Source of the DNA: Campanula takesimana | Taxonomy: Eukaryota; Streptophyta; Magnoliopsida; Asterales; Campanulaceae | Length of the DNA stretch: 64,000 nucleotides | Reading direction: 5' to 3' | NCBI GenBank assembly: GCA_026119855.1 | Contig: JAOWBW010001472.1 | Coordinates: 1 to 64,000, forward strand | Shown: positions 34,242 to 45,241 of the stretch, piece after piece | How positions within the stretch are numbered: the first letter of the stretch is position 1 | How the letters are laid out: every line of letters begins with the position of its first letter | Program-made: the position numbers and the translations under genes | The notes under the pieces: model-generated | What the model saw: only the letters and a program-made list of their open reading frames with translations | Database searches by the model: none | What the model was told of the DNA's origin: nothing

Positions 34242-35740
34242 TGATAAATGGCTATTTTATAGTCATTTAAGGTCTAAATATATGTCTTTTTAGAGTCAAT
34301 TTAGTATTAATGAGTCTCATATTGCATTATTTCACTTTACTTTTACGGATATAATGTGCGTGGTGTAGTATGGGTTTTGTGGACAGAAAACAGGTACTAT
34401 TTGGAGCTATTTTGAGCTAAAGGGAGTAAAGGAAGGAAAGACGGGAGCAAAACATTTAAAAAGGAGAAATCAGATGCAGAAGTCAAAGATCCGACCGGAC
34501 CCATCTATAAGACCCGGCCGGACCTCACCAATACAAGAACAAATTTCCAGAAGACAAAGATCCGACCGGGGCAAGGAGAAAATCCGGTCGGACCAACTGG
34601 ATCCGGCCGGACCATTATGAAGACCCGCCCGGATCTTGACGCCTGTTCTGAAAGAGTGTTTCCCAACAGACACTCCTCTTGGTGGATGTATCCGGGAACA
34701 GACACTCAAATCAGTCCTAGGGCCTATATAAGAAGGCTACAACAGCCTTAGAAAAGAGAGAGATATTTTTAGAGATTGATTGTAAAGTTATTATAGTGAA
34801 ATTCTAAGTATACATTATCATTTCCAGAATTTTGAGTGAATTTGAGAGAGGATTCCTAAGCAATAAAGAAGTATTCTTCCATCATTAAGTTCTCCAATCT
34901 GAATAAGTATTCTCTTCTCTATCTTAATCCTTTATTCTTATTCTTGATGTTTTATTTAATGGCTAGTGAGTAATCCCCCTCTTTCTTGGGGTTGGATACT
35001 CATTGTGTTCATATGTTCATCATAATTTTATGTTCTCTAAATTCATTTCTCTTCATCTTTAACAATTTTACTATATCAATCTAAAACGCCTATAACCACG
35101 ATGACGTCCTTGGTTATATGAACTCCAGTTAATCGAGAGAAGGACCTAGCGGTGAATCTCGATTAGCGGACCCATATAGTCAAAACTAAGTTCATTACTC
35201 ACGAGAGTAGTGTAATGGCTTAGGGATGCTCCTTGAGTGGAAAGTGTGCCGATTTTCATAAGAAAACCTAATGGATTCTTACTAATTATGGTCAGCTAGA
35301 GATAAGCCGGAATGCCCGTTTGTGACAGGGCGGGGGAAAAACATAAACGGATTTCTCAAAGAGTTAGGACATAATTAGTATGAGAATACAAACACTACTT
35401 GCTTGATCGTGAGAAGTAGTGTAGGCTAAGCATACCATCCTTGTATAAAAATGAACCCTTAATCTAAAAGAGAGCATAAATGAATGATGAATATATGAAT
35501 ACTTGAGTCCCAATCCCGGGAATTCCTTTAAAATAAGAGTTTTTCCTACATAAATAGCTTTTACTATCATTTCTATTTTAAGTGACAAACAAATTTTCCT
35601 ACCCCCAATCATTTTATTTTCTTTACTTTTATCCAAAGCAAAAAAAATATTTTTAGAATTAAGTTGTCTCCGTGGGATCGACCCGTATTTGCACATACTA
35701 TACTATTAATAACCCGTGCACTTGCGGTTTAAACGTAACA
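34242..35740 (+). repeat. 5' LTR of the Athila-like element
   Basis: TGATAAATGGCTATTT...AACGTAACA. TATA box CCTATATAAG near 34723. Six near-palindromic 14-bp motifs (GATCCGACCGGACC type) fall between 34488 and 34635, some 90-240 bp upstream of the TATA box, in U3. The small open frames at 34470-34709 and 35364-35696 recur in the other LTR and are not genes. Confidence 0.92.
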
Positions 35741-35746
35741 AGTTTT

Positions 35747-35764
35747 TGGCGCCGCTGCCGGGGA
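35747..35764 (+). other. Primer binding site of the Athila-like element
   Basis: TGGCGCCGCTGCCGGGGA, six bases after the LTR. It differs by one base from the complement of the plant tRNA-Asp 3' end (TGGCGCCGTTGCCGGGGA, from memory). Confidence 0.8.
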
Positions 35765-35908
35765 CAACGGTTAAATTTAAAAAAAAAAAGAAGAGTTTTT
35801 GCTTTTCAATTTTCTGTTTTTATTCTTTTTATTTTTATTTATTTCATCATCTTTTTTTTCAAAGTATTTTTCTTTGAATTCTTCTTTAAAGTATTTTTTC
35901 CAAAGTTT

Positions 35909-38473
35909 ATGAAAAGAGTCCGGAGAGGTGACAATTACGTTGAATACAATCCGGAACCTGAGAGATACCTTAGAGAAAGACTTAGAAGTTTGAGAGAAAC
36001 TTTAGAGAAAGAAATGGTGAGAGAAAACAACGAAGACGGGCAAAATTCGGGCGATGCCCCACCACCTAAGACCTTACGGGAGTTTGTTAACCCAAGCACC
36101 CCGGGTTCTAGGACGCCCATAGTAGTACCAAATGCCGACGCAATCACATTTGAGATAAAGCCACAACTTCTCCATATGGTTATGAACAACCAATTTGGTG
36201 GCTCGGCACTTGAAGATCCGCACCTCCATGTCCAAACTTTCTTGGAGTATTGTGATACTACAAGGATTGTTGGAGTCACACCCGAGGCAATACGGATGCG
36301 CCTATTCCCATTCTCATTAAGGGATAAGGCGAAACAATGGTTGAACTCGGTCCCACACAACTCTTTAACAACATGGGACCAAGTTCAAGAGGCTTTCCTT
36401 GGACGTTTCTTCCCTCCTTCAAAAACCGCTCAAATCCGGACCAAGATCACTAATTTTAGTCAAAATGGAGATGAGTCGCTTTATGATGCTTGGGAGCGTT
36501 TCAAAGAACTCCTAAGGATGTGCCCACACCACGGGCTTGAAAAGTGGTTGATAGTGCACACCTTCTACAACGGTCTCACATTCAAGACAAGAGAGACCAT
36601 AGATGCTGCTGCGGGAGGAGCACTCATGAATAAAGGAGTGGACGAGGCATATGACTTGATCGAGAGCATTGCCCTGAACCACTACCAATGGTCCAATGAA
36701 AGGGACCAACCGCAAGTATCAGCAGGTAAGTATAATGTTGATGTCGTCACTCTTCTATCTTCAAAATTTGATACTCTTTTCAAAAAGATAGATAGCTTGA
36801 ATACAAATTCCGTGGCTAACATTAATGTTTTATGTGAACTATGTGGGTCAAACTCACATAGTAGCGAAAGTTGTGATTTACTTGACACTACTTCTAGTGA
36901 GCAAGTTAATTTTGTTTCTAATGGACAACGAGGGGGTATGTATTCAAACACATACAATCCCGAATGGAAAAATCACCCCAACTTGTCCTATAGAAATAAC
37001 AATGTTTTAAACCCACAACCTTCCTCACAACCACCGGGATTTGTACCCAAGAATTTCAACAATAATGCTTTCCCTCCCCCTAAATCTAAATTAGATCTTC
37101 TTATGGATTATATGATTGAAAATAATAAGAACCAAGAGAAAATCAATAATGAATTTAGGGAAAATTTTAAAATTTTGAATGCTAGGTTTGATAACTTAGC
37201 TGCTCATAACAAAATGTTAGAGAGCCAGCAAGCTCAACAGGCCAACCTGCCGCAAAGACCACAAGGGAGTCTTCCCGGTCAACCTCAAAGGCCTAGCGAG
37301 CATGCAAATGTAATAGTTTCAATAAATAAAGAAGAGGAAAATGAAAGTCCAACCCCACCAAAAGTTGAGACTGAAAATGAGACTAGTTACAATAGATATT
37401 TTGAACCACCGATACCGTACCCAAAAAGATTAATAAAGAAAGGGGTTGATGAACAACATGCCGAATTTTTGGAAACATTAAAATCAATGAATATTAGAGT
37501 TCCTTATTCTGATGACCAGAAAGAAATACCTTCTTATGCAAAGCCTTTGAAGGAAATGATTTTTAAAAAGAAGTCTTTAGAAGAATTTGAAAATTTCACT
37601 TTGGCGGAAGATGTTAGTGCCATTTTACAAAAGAAACTTCCGCCTAAACTCAAAGATCCCGGCACTTTTTCCATCCCCTGTAGTATCGGTAGGATCAATA
37701 TGGATAATGCTATGCTTGATTTAGGGGCTAGCGTTAGTATAATGCCTTTTTCGGTTAGTCAGGGATTAGGTGTGGGGGAACTCCAACCCACCACCATATC
37801 TCTGCAGTTGGCAGACCGATCCATTCAATACCCGATAGGTATTATGGAAAACTTGCCGTGTCGAATAGGGAGCCTAATCATCCCTGTCGACTTTGTGATC
37901 CTCGAGATTGAGGAGGATCAAGATATCCCAGTCATCTTGGGAAGGCCTTTCCTTGCAACTGCGGGAGCCATAATTGATGTGAAAAAGGGTACTCTTACTT
38001 TAAATGTTGGAGATCAAAAAGAGGAATTTTGGAGGAGTACCCCAACCATTGAAGACTCTTGTCAAAAAATTGATATTTTAAAAGAAAATCATAAGGAAAT
38101 TAATGTCATAAAATCTATGGATTCCAAAAGGGATCATATAGATGAATTCAAAGCTTATGAAAATTATTTGAAAGAAATAAAGGAAGCAAGGGAAAGTACC
38201 AAGAATTTAGACTGGAAGAGGGTGCTACATGATGAAAATGATGGAGATGACATCATAGAAAAACCAAAGAAAGTAGCACCACAGAAAATAACGGGATTAC
38301 GAGCTTGCAAAGATTTTCATAAATTAATCCCGTCAAAGAATGGATGGCGCATATGTACTGATCATAGGGCCCTAAACAATCCACCGGAGAAGAAGTGGCG
38401 TATTGTCAAAGACAATAGGCCATCTCGATACCGTACAATGGCCATTCCAATTAACAAAAAGGCGTCGAGCTAA
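35909..38473 (+). CDS. Gag-protease polyprotein of the Athila-like element, ending in an RT stub
   Basis: 854 residues. I start at MKRVRRGDNYVEYN (35909), because the upstream frame is a Phe-rich leader translation running into the LTR. Residues about 90-225 form the retrotransposon gag domain (RLFPFSLRDKAKQWL, ESLYDAWERFKELLRMCPHH). A perfect CX2CX4HX4C zinc knuckle lies at about 309-322 (CELCGSNSHSSESC). The aspartic protease has its active site DLGAS at about 604-608 and the downstream ILGRPFL at about 676-682. The end keeps only GWRICTDHRALNN, the first RT motif, and then stops after an unrelated Lys/Arg-rich tail. The frame is otherwise unbroken, as expected of a young copy whose capsid could still be made. 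Pol enzymes must be supplied in trans. Confidence 0.9.
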   Translation: MKRVRRGDNYVEYNPEPERYLRERLRSLRETLEKEMVRENNEDGQNSGDAPPPKTLREFVNPSTPGSRTPIVVPNADAITFEIKPQLLHMVMNNQFGGSALEDPHLHVQTFLEYCDTTRIVGVTPEAIRMRLFPFSLRDKAKQWLNSVPHNSLTTWDQVQEAFLGRFFPPSKTAQIRTKITNFSQNGDESLYDAWERFKELLRMCPHHGLEKWLIVHTFYNGLTFKTRETIDAAAGGALMNKGVDEAYDLIESIALNHYQWSNERDQPQVSAGKYNVDVVTLLSSKFDTLFKKIDSLNTNSVANINVLCELCGSNSHSSESCDLLDTTSSEQVNFVSNGQRGGMYSNTYNPEWKNHPNLSYRNNNVLNPQPSSQPPGFVPKNFNNNAFPPPKSKLDLLMDYMIENNKNQEKINNEFRENFKILNARFDNLAAHNKMLESQQAQQANLPQRPQGSLPGQPQRPSEHANVIVSINKEEENESPTPPKVETENETSYNRYFEPPIPYPKRLIKKGVDEQHAEFLETLKSMNIRVPYSDDQKEIPSYAKPLKEMIFKKKSLEEFENFTLAEDVSAILQKKLPPKLKDPGTFSIPCSIGRINMDNAMLDLGASVSIMPFSVSQGLGVGELQPTTISLQLADRSIQYPIGIMENLPCRIGSLIIPVDFVILEIEEDQDIPVILGRPFLATAGAIIDVKKGTLTLNVGDQKEEFWRSTPTIEDSCQKIDILKENHKEINVIKSMDSKRDHIDEFKAYENYLKEIKEARESTKNLDWKRVLHDENDGDDIIEKPKKVAPQKITGLRACKDFHKLIPSKNGWRICTDHRALNNPPEKKWRIVKDNRPSRYRTMAIPINKKASS

Positions 38474-38576
38474 AGACGTTAAACAAGCATCATCGGGTGG
38501 TAACCGATGGATTATTTTGTTTTTTTTTTATTATTATTATTATTGTTATTATGTTCTGTTTTTCTAACATTTTGTA

Positions 38577-38615
<39 letters not shown>

Positions 38616-39110
38616 AGGAAGAATTTTCGAAGATCCGATCGGGTCAACAATATAATCCAACCGGATCATCTAGATCCGACCGGGCCAAGCTGAAGCACCC
38701 GACCGGATCAAGCAACTCTGGAGATTCCAGAGAAAATTATCCGTCCGGGTCTGAAAAATAATCCGACCGGACCATAATAAATCCGACCGGATCCCCAGAG
38801 CGACCCGCCCGGATCAGTCGCATAAAAGGACATACCGATTCGCCAAAAGGTCAGATCTGTTCAATTGTATTCTCATTCTTCCCTTCTTCTTCATCTCAAA
38901 CCTGTCTCACCACCACCTCCACCACCATTTCAGTGATAAGTTATTTGTTCCCCCGTCCCCATTTTTACTTTCTTGTCCAATTTTTACTTTCATGAAAACA
39001 TTGGGGACAATGTTTAGTTCAAGTGTGGGGGGAGGATTTTAATAAAATTATTATATCCGTTTTTCTTTTTCTTTGCATTTAGTTAGCTTGTTGCTTGCAT
39101 TTAGTTAAGT

Positions 39111-39150
<40 letters not shown>

Positions 39151-40084
39151 GCCAATGCTCCCATTGATGAGAATGTTATCTATACTTACAATTTGCCTAA
39201 GTAAAATTATTTCCTCTTAAACTTTACTTTTTGAGAGATTTGTCACAAAGAACTTAGGATCATATTGGATTGTAAATGAAAAATTTTCAAAATTTATATA
39301 GACTTTTAAATATTCTTGAATAGAAGCATTACATTATTAATGAAATTGTGGATATTAAGTTTGAATACATTACACTTGTGAAAAGTTATAAAACATCCTT
39401 GTATATACATTTCAAAAACTTTTACTTCTACTCTTTTCCAAAGATTTACTACATTGTTATGATCTTTAAGAATCACGAAGCTTTCCATTTCCACTTTTAA
39501 GACTTAATAACATAAATCAATCTTCTTGTATATCATCCACTCGAATATCCAAATGAATTTATCATTATAGAGTGTGATGATTTACAAAGAACTCAATTGC
39601 CACTTCTAAAACTTAATGAAATTAAATTTTCCACTACCTTCATCCGCCTTATTTTTTGTGATTCAAGGAGCATAACAAAATCTGAATATCTTTGAAAAAG
39701 AATAAAATCATGAGTTTAAGAAATGTATTCCCAAGCATAAAAAACCCTATTCACAAAGCACTCAAAGAGTGAACTTAAATTCTATTTCATACTTGAAATC
39801 CACAAGTTCATTTAGTTATTCCTATATGCTCTTGTTCAATAGTATTTATTCATGTTATATTAACATCCAAAATTCTTTATTTACTTTCCAATATCCTCTT
39901 ATGTTCTTTCTCACAAGTTTCTTGGGACGGAAAATTTAAAAGGAAATGATTTTGTAAAGGCAATACAATATAACAAATATTCTGAGGGAGCATTGAAACC
40001 TTCTTTGATTTTTCAAAAATTTTATGTCATTTGTCACTCTCTCTTCTTCAAAATTGTAAGCTTGCTCGAGGACAAGCAAGGTTT
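38474..40084 (+). other. Non-coding 3' interior of the Athila-like element
   Basis: It contains two long A-runs (38581-38612 and about 39117-39146), eight GATCCGACCGGATC-type motifs (38632-38815), and a second polypurine-like run AGTGTGGGGGGAGGA at 39021-39034 well before the real PPT. The remainder is AT-rich without ORFs. An env-like gene, sometimes present here in Athila elements, is absent. Confidence 0.6.
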
Positions 40085-40098
40085 TAGTGTGGGGGAGT
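40085..40098 (+). other. Polypurine tract of the Athila-like element
   Basis: TAGTGTGGGGGAGT abuts the 3' LTR start, TGATAAATGG. Confidence 0.85.
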
Positions 40099-41597
40099 TG
40101 ATAAATGGCTATTTTATAGTCATTTAAGGTCTAAATATATGTCTTTTTAGAGTCAATTTAGTATTAATGAGTCTCATATTGCATTATTTCACTTTACTTT
40201 TACGGATATAATGTGCGTGGTGTAGTATGGGTTTTGTGGACAGAAAACAGGTACTATTTGGAGCTATTTTGAGCTAAAGGGAGTAAAGGAAGGAAAGACG
40301 GGAGCAAAACATTTAAAAAGGAGAAATCAGATGCAGAAGTCAAAGATCCGACCGGACCCATCTATAAGACCCGGCCGGACCTCACCAATACAAGAACAAA
40401 TTTCCAGAAGACAAAGATCCGACCGGGGCAAGGAGAAAATCCGGTCGGACCAACTGGATCCGGCCGGACCATTATGAAGACCCGCCCGGATCTTGACGCC
40501 TGTTCTGAAAGAGTGTTTCCCAACAGACACTCCTCTTGGTGGATGTATCCGGGAACAGACACTCAAATCAGTCCTAGGGCCTATATAAGAAGGCTACAAC
40601 AGCCTTAGAAAAGAGAGAGATATTTTTAGAGATTGATTGTAAAGTTATTATAGTGAAATTCTAAGTATACATTATCATTTCCAGAATTTTGAGTGAATTT
40701 GAGAGAGGATTCCTAAGCAATAAAGAAGTATTCTTCCATCATTAAGTTCTCCAATCTGAATAAGTATTCTCTTCTCTATCTTAATCCTTTATTCTTATTC
40801 TTGATGTTTTATTTAATGGCTAGTGAGTAATCCCCCTCTTTCTTGGGGTTGGATACTCATTGTGTTCATATGTTCATCATAATTTTATGTTCTCTAAATT
40901 CATTTCTCTTCATCTTTAACAATTTTACTATATCAATCTAAAACGCCTATAACCACGATGACGTCCTTGGTTATATGAACTCCAGTTAATCGAGAGAAGG
41001 ACCTAGCGGTGAATCTCGATTAGCGGACCCATATAGTCAAAACTAAGTTCATTACTCACGAGAGTAGTGTAATGGCTTAGGGATGCTCCTTGAGTGGAAA
41101 GTGTGCCGATTTTCATAAGAAAACCTAATGGATTCTTACTAATTATGGTCAGCTAGAGATAAGCCGGAATGCCCGTTTGTGACAGGGCGGGGGAAAAACA
41201 TAAACGGATTTCTCAAAGAGTTAGGACATAATTAGTATGAGAATACAAACACTACTTGCTTGATCGTGAGAAGTAGTGTAGGCTAAGCATACCATCCTTG
41301 TATAAAAATGAACCCTTAATCTAAAAGAGAGCATAAATGAATGATGAATATATGAATACTTGAGTCCCAATCCCGGGAATTCCTTTAAAATAAGAGTTTT
41401 TCCTACATAAATAGCTTTTACTATCATTTCTATTTTAAGTGACAAACAAATTTTCCTACCCCCAATCATTTTATTTTCTTTACTTTTATCCAAAGCAAAA
41501 AAAATATTTTTAGAATTAAGTTGTCTCCGTGGGATCGACCCGTATTTGCACATACTATACTATTAATAACCCGTGCACTTGCGGTTTAAACGTAACA
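40099..41597 (+). repeat. 3' LTR of the Athila-like element
   Basis: Same length and sequence as the 5' LTR as far as compared, followed by AGTCA. Its motif cluster is at 40345-40492. Confidence 0.92.
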
Positions 41598-41659
41598 AGT
41601 CACGAATTGGGAATTTAGTTTTATTTTCCCTCGCGTTAAAACAGCGTAGTTTTCATTCA

Positions 41660-41900
41660 TCGATCAGTTAAAAAAAAGACGCAAGCAGTATTCAGTGTCA
41701 CGCCGCTTAGACGGCGCCAAGCCGACTAATCGGATCCAAATCGCCTAATCGGCGCCCAAACGGCCTCGCCCGCCCAGCTCCGCCTAGCCCGTCCAGTGCC
41801 TAACTTGGCCGATTTGGTGAAAATCGTGGTGGCTACATCCCGACTAGCGCCTTTGTGCGGCCTAGGCGGCATAGGCGCCCGTCTTTTAGAACACTGAATG
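41660..41900. repeat. GC-rich repeat island, unclassified
   Basis: A GC-rich block within AT-rich DNA with many GCC/GGC words (GACGGCGCC, CTAATCGG, GCGGCCTAGGCGGCATAGGCGCC), ending TTTTAGAACACTGA. It lacks an ORF. It resembles a dispersed plant repeat, but I cannot assign a class. Confidence 0.4.
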
Positions 41901-41943
41901 AGACTTGATAGAATAGTTAGGAAGATTTACCATATCTCTTATA

Positions 41944-42240
41944 TTGTTGTACTTTTGTGTATATCTTTGTATATGGTAGGTAGATTTCCTATTCATAATA
42001 GGTGACTAAAATAGTTCCTAGACTTTAGGCATTTGACGTGTATATATTGATGTTGGAGGAAATACAATAATCAAGGAGGTTATTCATTTATGGTTGTTGT
42101 ACTTGTGTGTATATTTTTGTATATGGTTGGTAGATTTTCTATTCATAACAGGTGACTAAAATCGTTCCTAGACTTTAGGCACTTGACGTGAATATATTTA
42201 TGTTGGAGGAAATACAATAATCAAGGAGGTTATTCCTTTA
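41944..42240 (+). repeat. Tandem duplication of a unit of about 150 bp
   Basis: Two adjacent copies start at TTGTTGTACTT (41944 and 42094) and end in AATCAAGGAGGTTATTC. They differ at roughly a dozen positions. Confidence 0.85.
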
Positions 42241-42899
42241 AGACTAACATTAGTATTATAGTACAAGAGAAAGTGTGTAGTTACGACCTGTATTTTGGGA
42301 TCTTTTTCGGTAGCGACAATCTCAAACATAAAGTAGCATTTGATAACCACCTTTTGAATTTCACTTGATAAGTACACTCGGTGCAAGGAGGACCTCCCTT
42401 GTTAGTCCTCTATATTAATGGTACAAAATAATTATTGCTTAATTCTTAATTGTTTAAAATCTGATCTAAGTTGCAAGATGCTGGCTATATATGCAAGTAA
42501 AACATTTTTTTTCTTCATAACATTTTAGATTATCTAATTCCTTAAAAGTTACCAGACATTAATGTACCTGTCATAATAAGCTAGTTGAATAAATAGTTTC
42601 CAAATAAAAACCAGTTAGGAATATCTTGCTCTTAAAAATATGGAAAATATTTTGAGTAAACTATCATTTTGACTCGCGTACTATTTTAGATTATCATTTT
42701 TTTTACCTCAGTACCATTAAAACAACAAAAGTAATCGGCATACTATAGATAAATAATCAAAACCAAAATCGATAATGAGTGTCAATAATTGTTAACAAAT
42801 ATTAGTAACTTAACGAATGGTATTACAAAAATTTTCTTATTGCCCTATTACCAAGCAGACTCCTAACTCACTTATTATGTTATAAAATGACCTACTGGT
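42241..42899. other. AT-rich intergenic DNA
   Basis: Nothing recognisable; no ORF with family features on either strand. Confidence 0.4.
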
Positions 42900-43726
42900 A
42901 GGAATCAAGCCCTCGTAACCCACCCAAACCCCAACCCAAACCCCAACCCAAACCACCCCTTTCAAAACCTTCTAGAATGGTTCTTCTCTTTGATAGCCAG
43001 ACCCATTCCGCCCCTGGCATTATGTTTGACCCTGCTCATTTTCTGGGAAATCTGGCTCAATCATAACAATATAGTCTTCAATAATGCTTACCCAACCATA
43101 CACGACACCATTCCGATTTCCTTCCAACATCTTCAAAAAATAAAAACAAGCCAAACAACAAAACAAACCACCGGACATGCCCCTCCCCCTCACCTACCAA
43201 ATAATTCTTCCAACCCTTCTGAATTCTATCTAAGTCTTGATTCGATGAATGGAAAGACTCTCAAAGAATACCTCAACAAAAGAAATCAAAGTAATGTCAC
43301 AATTCTCATTTCCGATGGCTCATGGAAGAAAAATACGAGATGAGCCGGACTGGGCTGGGAACTCTGGGACCCAGGAACAGGAAGAATTGCTACTGGCAGC
43401 ATTTCTTGCAAAGCACACTCCAACACTCAAGCAAAAATCCTAGCAATATGAAAAGGACTTGAATGGGCAGTACATCACGACTACCACAACATTCTCATCC
43501 TGACGGATTCCACACAAGCTGGGGACAATATTCAAGACTCAAAATGCAAAGACTTCTCTTTAGAGTCTATCACTTCGGATATTCGATTTCTTATGTCTCA
43601 ATGTAATAGGGCTCATGTTAGTAAAGTTGATAGAAATATAATTCAATTAGCGCATAATAATGCGATTTTTGCTAGAAAAATGTATATGCACTTTATAGGC
43701 CCTGAACCTACTTTTCTAATAAGATA
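42900..43726 (+). pseudogene. LINE relic: C-terminal RNase H domain
   Basis: The frame reads IFWEIWLNHNNIVFNN, then a linker, then ISDGSWKKNTR, stop (TGA), AGLGWELWDPGTGRIATG, KAHSNTQAKILAI, stop (TGA), KGLEWAVHH, ILTDSTQ and finally SKVDRNIIQLAHNNAIFARK. The order DG(S/D), E/Q-A, D, then H/N-rich tail is the RNase H-like (RVT_3) domain found at the C-terminus of plant non-LTR elements; WxIWLxxNN is the usual preceding motif. Both stops are single-codon changes in an otherwise continuous frame. The RT and ORF1 are absent, so this is a 5'-truncated copy. A related relic is at 54181-54355. Confidence 0.75.
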
Positions 43727-44186
43727 AATAGTTAACTCGTTTAAAAAAAGGTAGGAAGGTATTTAACTCTCAGTAGGTTGAGTATATGTGTATTTAACTC
43801 ATGCTAGTGCCAAGAAGAATGTTGGGTTATTTTAATTTTTTTTGATAGGTCGTTAGTACTCGGTTAAGCGAGTTAAAAGTCTGTTTAATTATGGGAAAAT
43901 TTGAAAGTAAAATATGTTAAAATACTAACTTGTTAACTTTCATCGCTACTGGTTAACGATTTTGGTCACTTTTGTAAGTTTATTAAATAATATACTGCTT
44001 ACTTTTGTTTTTTCAATAGTACAAAAGTAAAATAATAATTTGAAATAATACGCATGTTAATTTGGTAGTTTCCTCAAAATATATTAAGATGCTTTGAGTG
44101 TCACGTGTAGAAATAACTTTATCATAATGGATTAAATTTTACAATAAACATTATTTAGATGCCATATAAAATTCACTATTCTTAAT
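43727..44186. other. AT-rich upstream region of SPH1
   Basis: No gene and no motif I can name. It is the likely promoter-proximal region of the first S-protein homologue. Confidence 0.4.
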
Positions 44187-44196
44187 CTATATAAAG
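44187..44196 (+). promoter_or_regulatory. TATA box of the first SPH gene
   Basis: CTATATAAAG, 58 bp before the chosen start codon. The second gene has CTATATAAAT in an equivalent place. Confidence 0.6.
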
Positions 44197-44253
44197 CCAC
44201 TTTGAATGAACAAGTAACACGATCAATTCATGCAAAAATCCATGAGTTACACC

Positions 44254-44679
44254 ATGAAAACCCTAGTTCCCTTGCTACTTGTATCATGTTATCTAGCTCT
44301 CACAACAATAGCCCGTCATCTCACGGCGGAGGAAGAGGTTCATGTCCTCAATCACCTCCAAACAAAACCCGACGCTTTAAAAGTTCATTGTTGGTCTGGA
44401 GACGACGATTTGGGGGTCCGTCCTCTCCTTAAAGGTCAAGATTATCATTGGGAGTTCCATGACAATGTTTTCACACAATCTGTATTTAATTGCAGCTTCT
44501 TATGGGGTTCGAAGCATAATGCTTTTGTTGTATATGATTCTGCTTGGCATAAAATATGCGCAACTCGTGCTCGATCGTGTCACCAGACTTTTTGGTCTGT
44601 GAGAGATGATGGCTTCTATTATTCTATTATGAAGGATCCTAATCCCCGTACATATGAAAAAAAGAACGTTTGGTTTTAA
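44254..44679 (+). CDS. S-protein homologue (plant self-incompatibility protein S1 family)
   Basis: 141 residues, one exon. Two upstream in-frame ATGs exist (44230, 44242), but ATG 44254 has the better context (ACCATGA) and lines up with the start of the neighbouring paralogue. A hydrophobic signal peptide (LVPLLLVSCYLALTTIA) precedes a mature domain of about 120 residues. Family features: HCWSGDDDLGVRPL near the first conserved Cys, YHWEFHDN, FNCSFLW, and a C-terminal pair KICATRARSC, four cysteines in all, as in Papaver S1-type proteins. These small secreted beta-sandwich proteins are mostly of unknown role in plants; in Papaver the stigma S protein is the self-incompatibility ligand. Sequence alone does not show that role here. 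It ends a few residues shorter than its neighbour. Confidence 0.88.
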   Translation: MKTLVPLLLVSCYLALTTIARHLTAEEEVHVLNHLQTKPDALKVHCWSGDDDLGVRPLLKGQDYHWEFHDNVFTQSVFNCSFLWGSKHNAFVVYDSAWHKICATRARSCHQTFWSVRDDGFYYSIMKDPNPRTYEKKNVWF

Positions 44680-44966
44680 TAGGAGTTCAATGATTTCCAA
44701 ATGATTTGATGTTTCACAAGTTAAAAAATACTGTTAATAATCGAAACAATAACATTTTTCTTAGCATGTTATTTTTAGTTATTTTTTGGATTACTGCTAG
44801 CTTCTTCTTTGCTCACCTCTTCGTAATTTATCAAGTGGTTCTCTTTTACACACAAATTAAAAAGGAACTAACTATATTCTATTCCCTTTGTAATTATTAT
44901 TTTTAATTTTTGAATGTGTTTAAGTAAATGTCCCGCTTTTAGTAAAATCACTAAAGTTACAAACTA
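44680..44966. other. 3' flank of SPH1
   Basis: AT-rich, with a hydrophobic chance frame at 44706-44906. Contains likely 3' UTR; no further gene. Confidence 0.35.
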
Positions 44967-45241
44967 CTCCATCCGTCCCAAAACACCTTGCATCATTTTG
45001 AAAATGCACGAGAATTAAGGTAAGAGTATATAAATTCAAAAGTATTGTGAGTGGGAAAGAGGTTGTGAGTAGGATAAGTTGAGTGAGATTTACAAGTGAG
45101 GTCCAAAAGTAAGTGCGTGAGTGTGATAAGTGGGATAGGGAGAATAGAAAAGTAATAAAATTTGAACATTTTAAGAAATGAGACTTACCAATAGGACACC
45201 AAAAAAATAAATAAGTGCGAGGTATTTTGGGTAAGAGGGAG
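44967..45241. mobile_element. Stowaway-like MITE between the SPH genes
   Basis: The ends CTCCATCCGTCCCAAAACAC and GTATTTTGGGTAAGAGGGAG are flanked by TA (44965-44966 and 45242-45243). It is 275 bp. Confidence 0.75.

Larger units (their letters stand above)
34242..41597 (+). mobile_element. Complete non-autonomous Athila-like Ty3 retrotransposon
   Basis: Two 1499-bp LTRs (34242-35740 and 40099-41597) flank a 4358-bp interior. The 5-bp duplication AGTCA is perfect (34237-34241 and 41598-41602). The PBS, gag, zinc knuckle and protease are present, but RT is cut to a stub, and RNase H, integrase and any env-like ORF are missing. The LTRs have the same length and show no difference in the stretches I compared, including every open frame inside them, so insertion is recent. 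RT and integrase must have come from another element. The gag-protease sequence style and the tRNA-Asp-type primer site point to the Athila lineage. Confidence 0.92.

Noticed and set aside
34470..35696. Open frames in the Athila-like LTR, duplicated at 40327-41553
   Set aside because: Identical only because the two LTRs are identical; no domain or codon pattern.
42920..42960. Interstitial telomere repeat
   Set aside because: The units are AACCCAAACCCC-like, not CCCTAAA, and too few.
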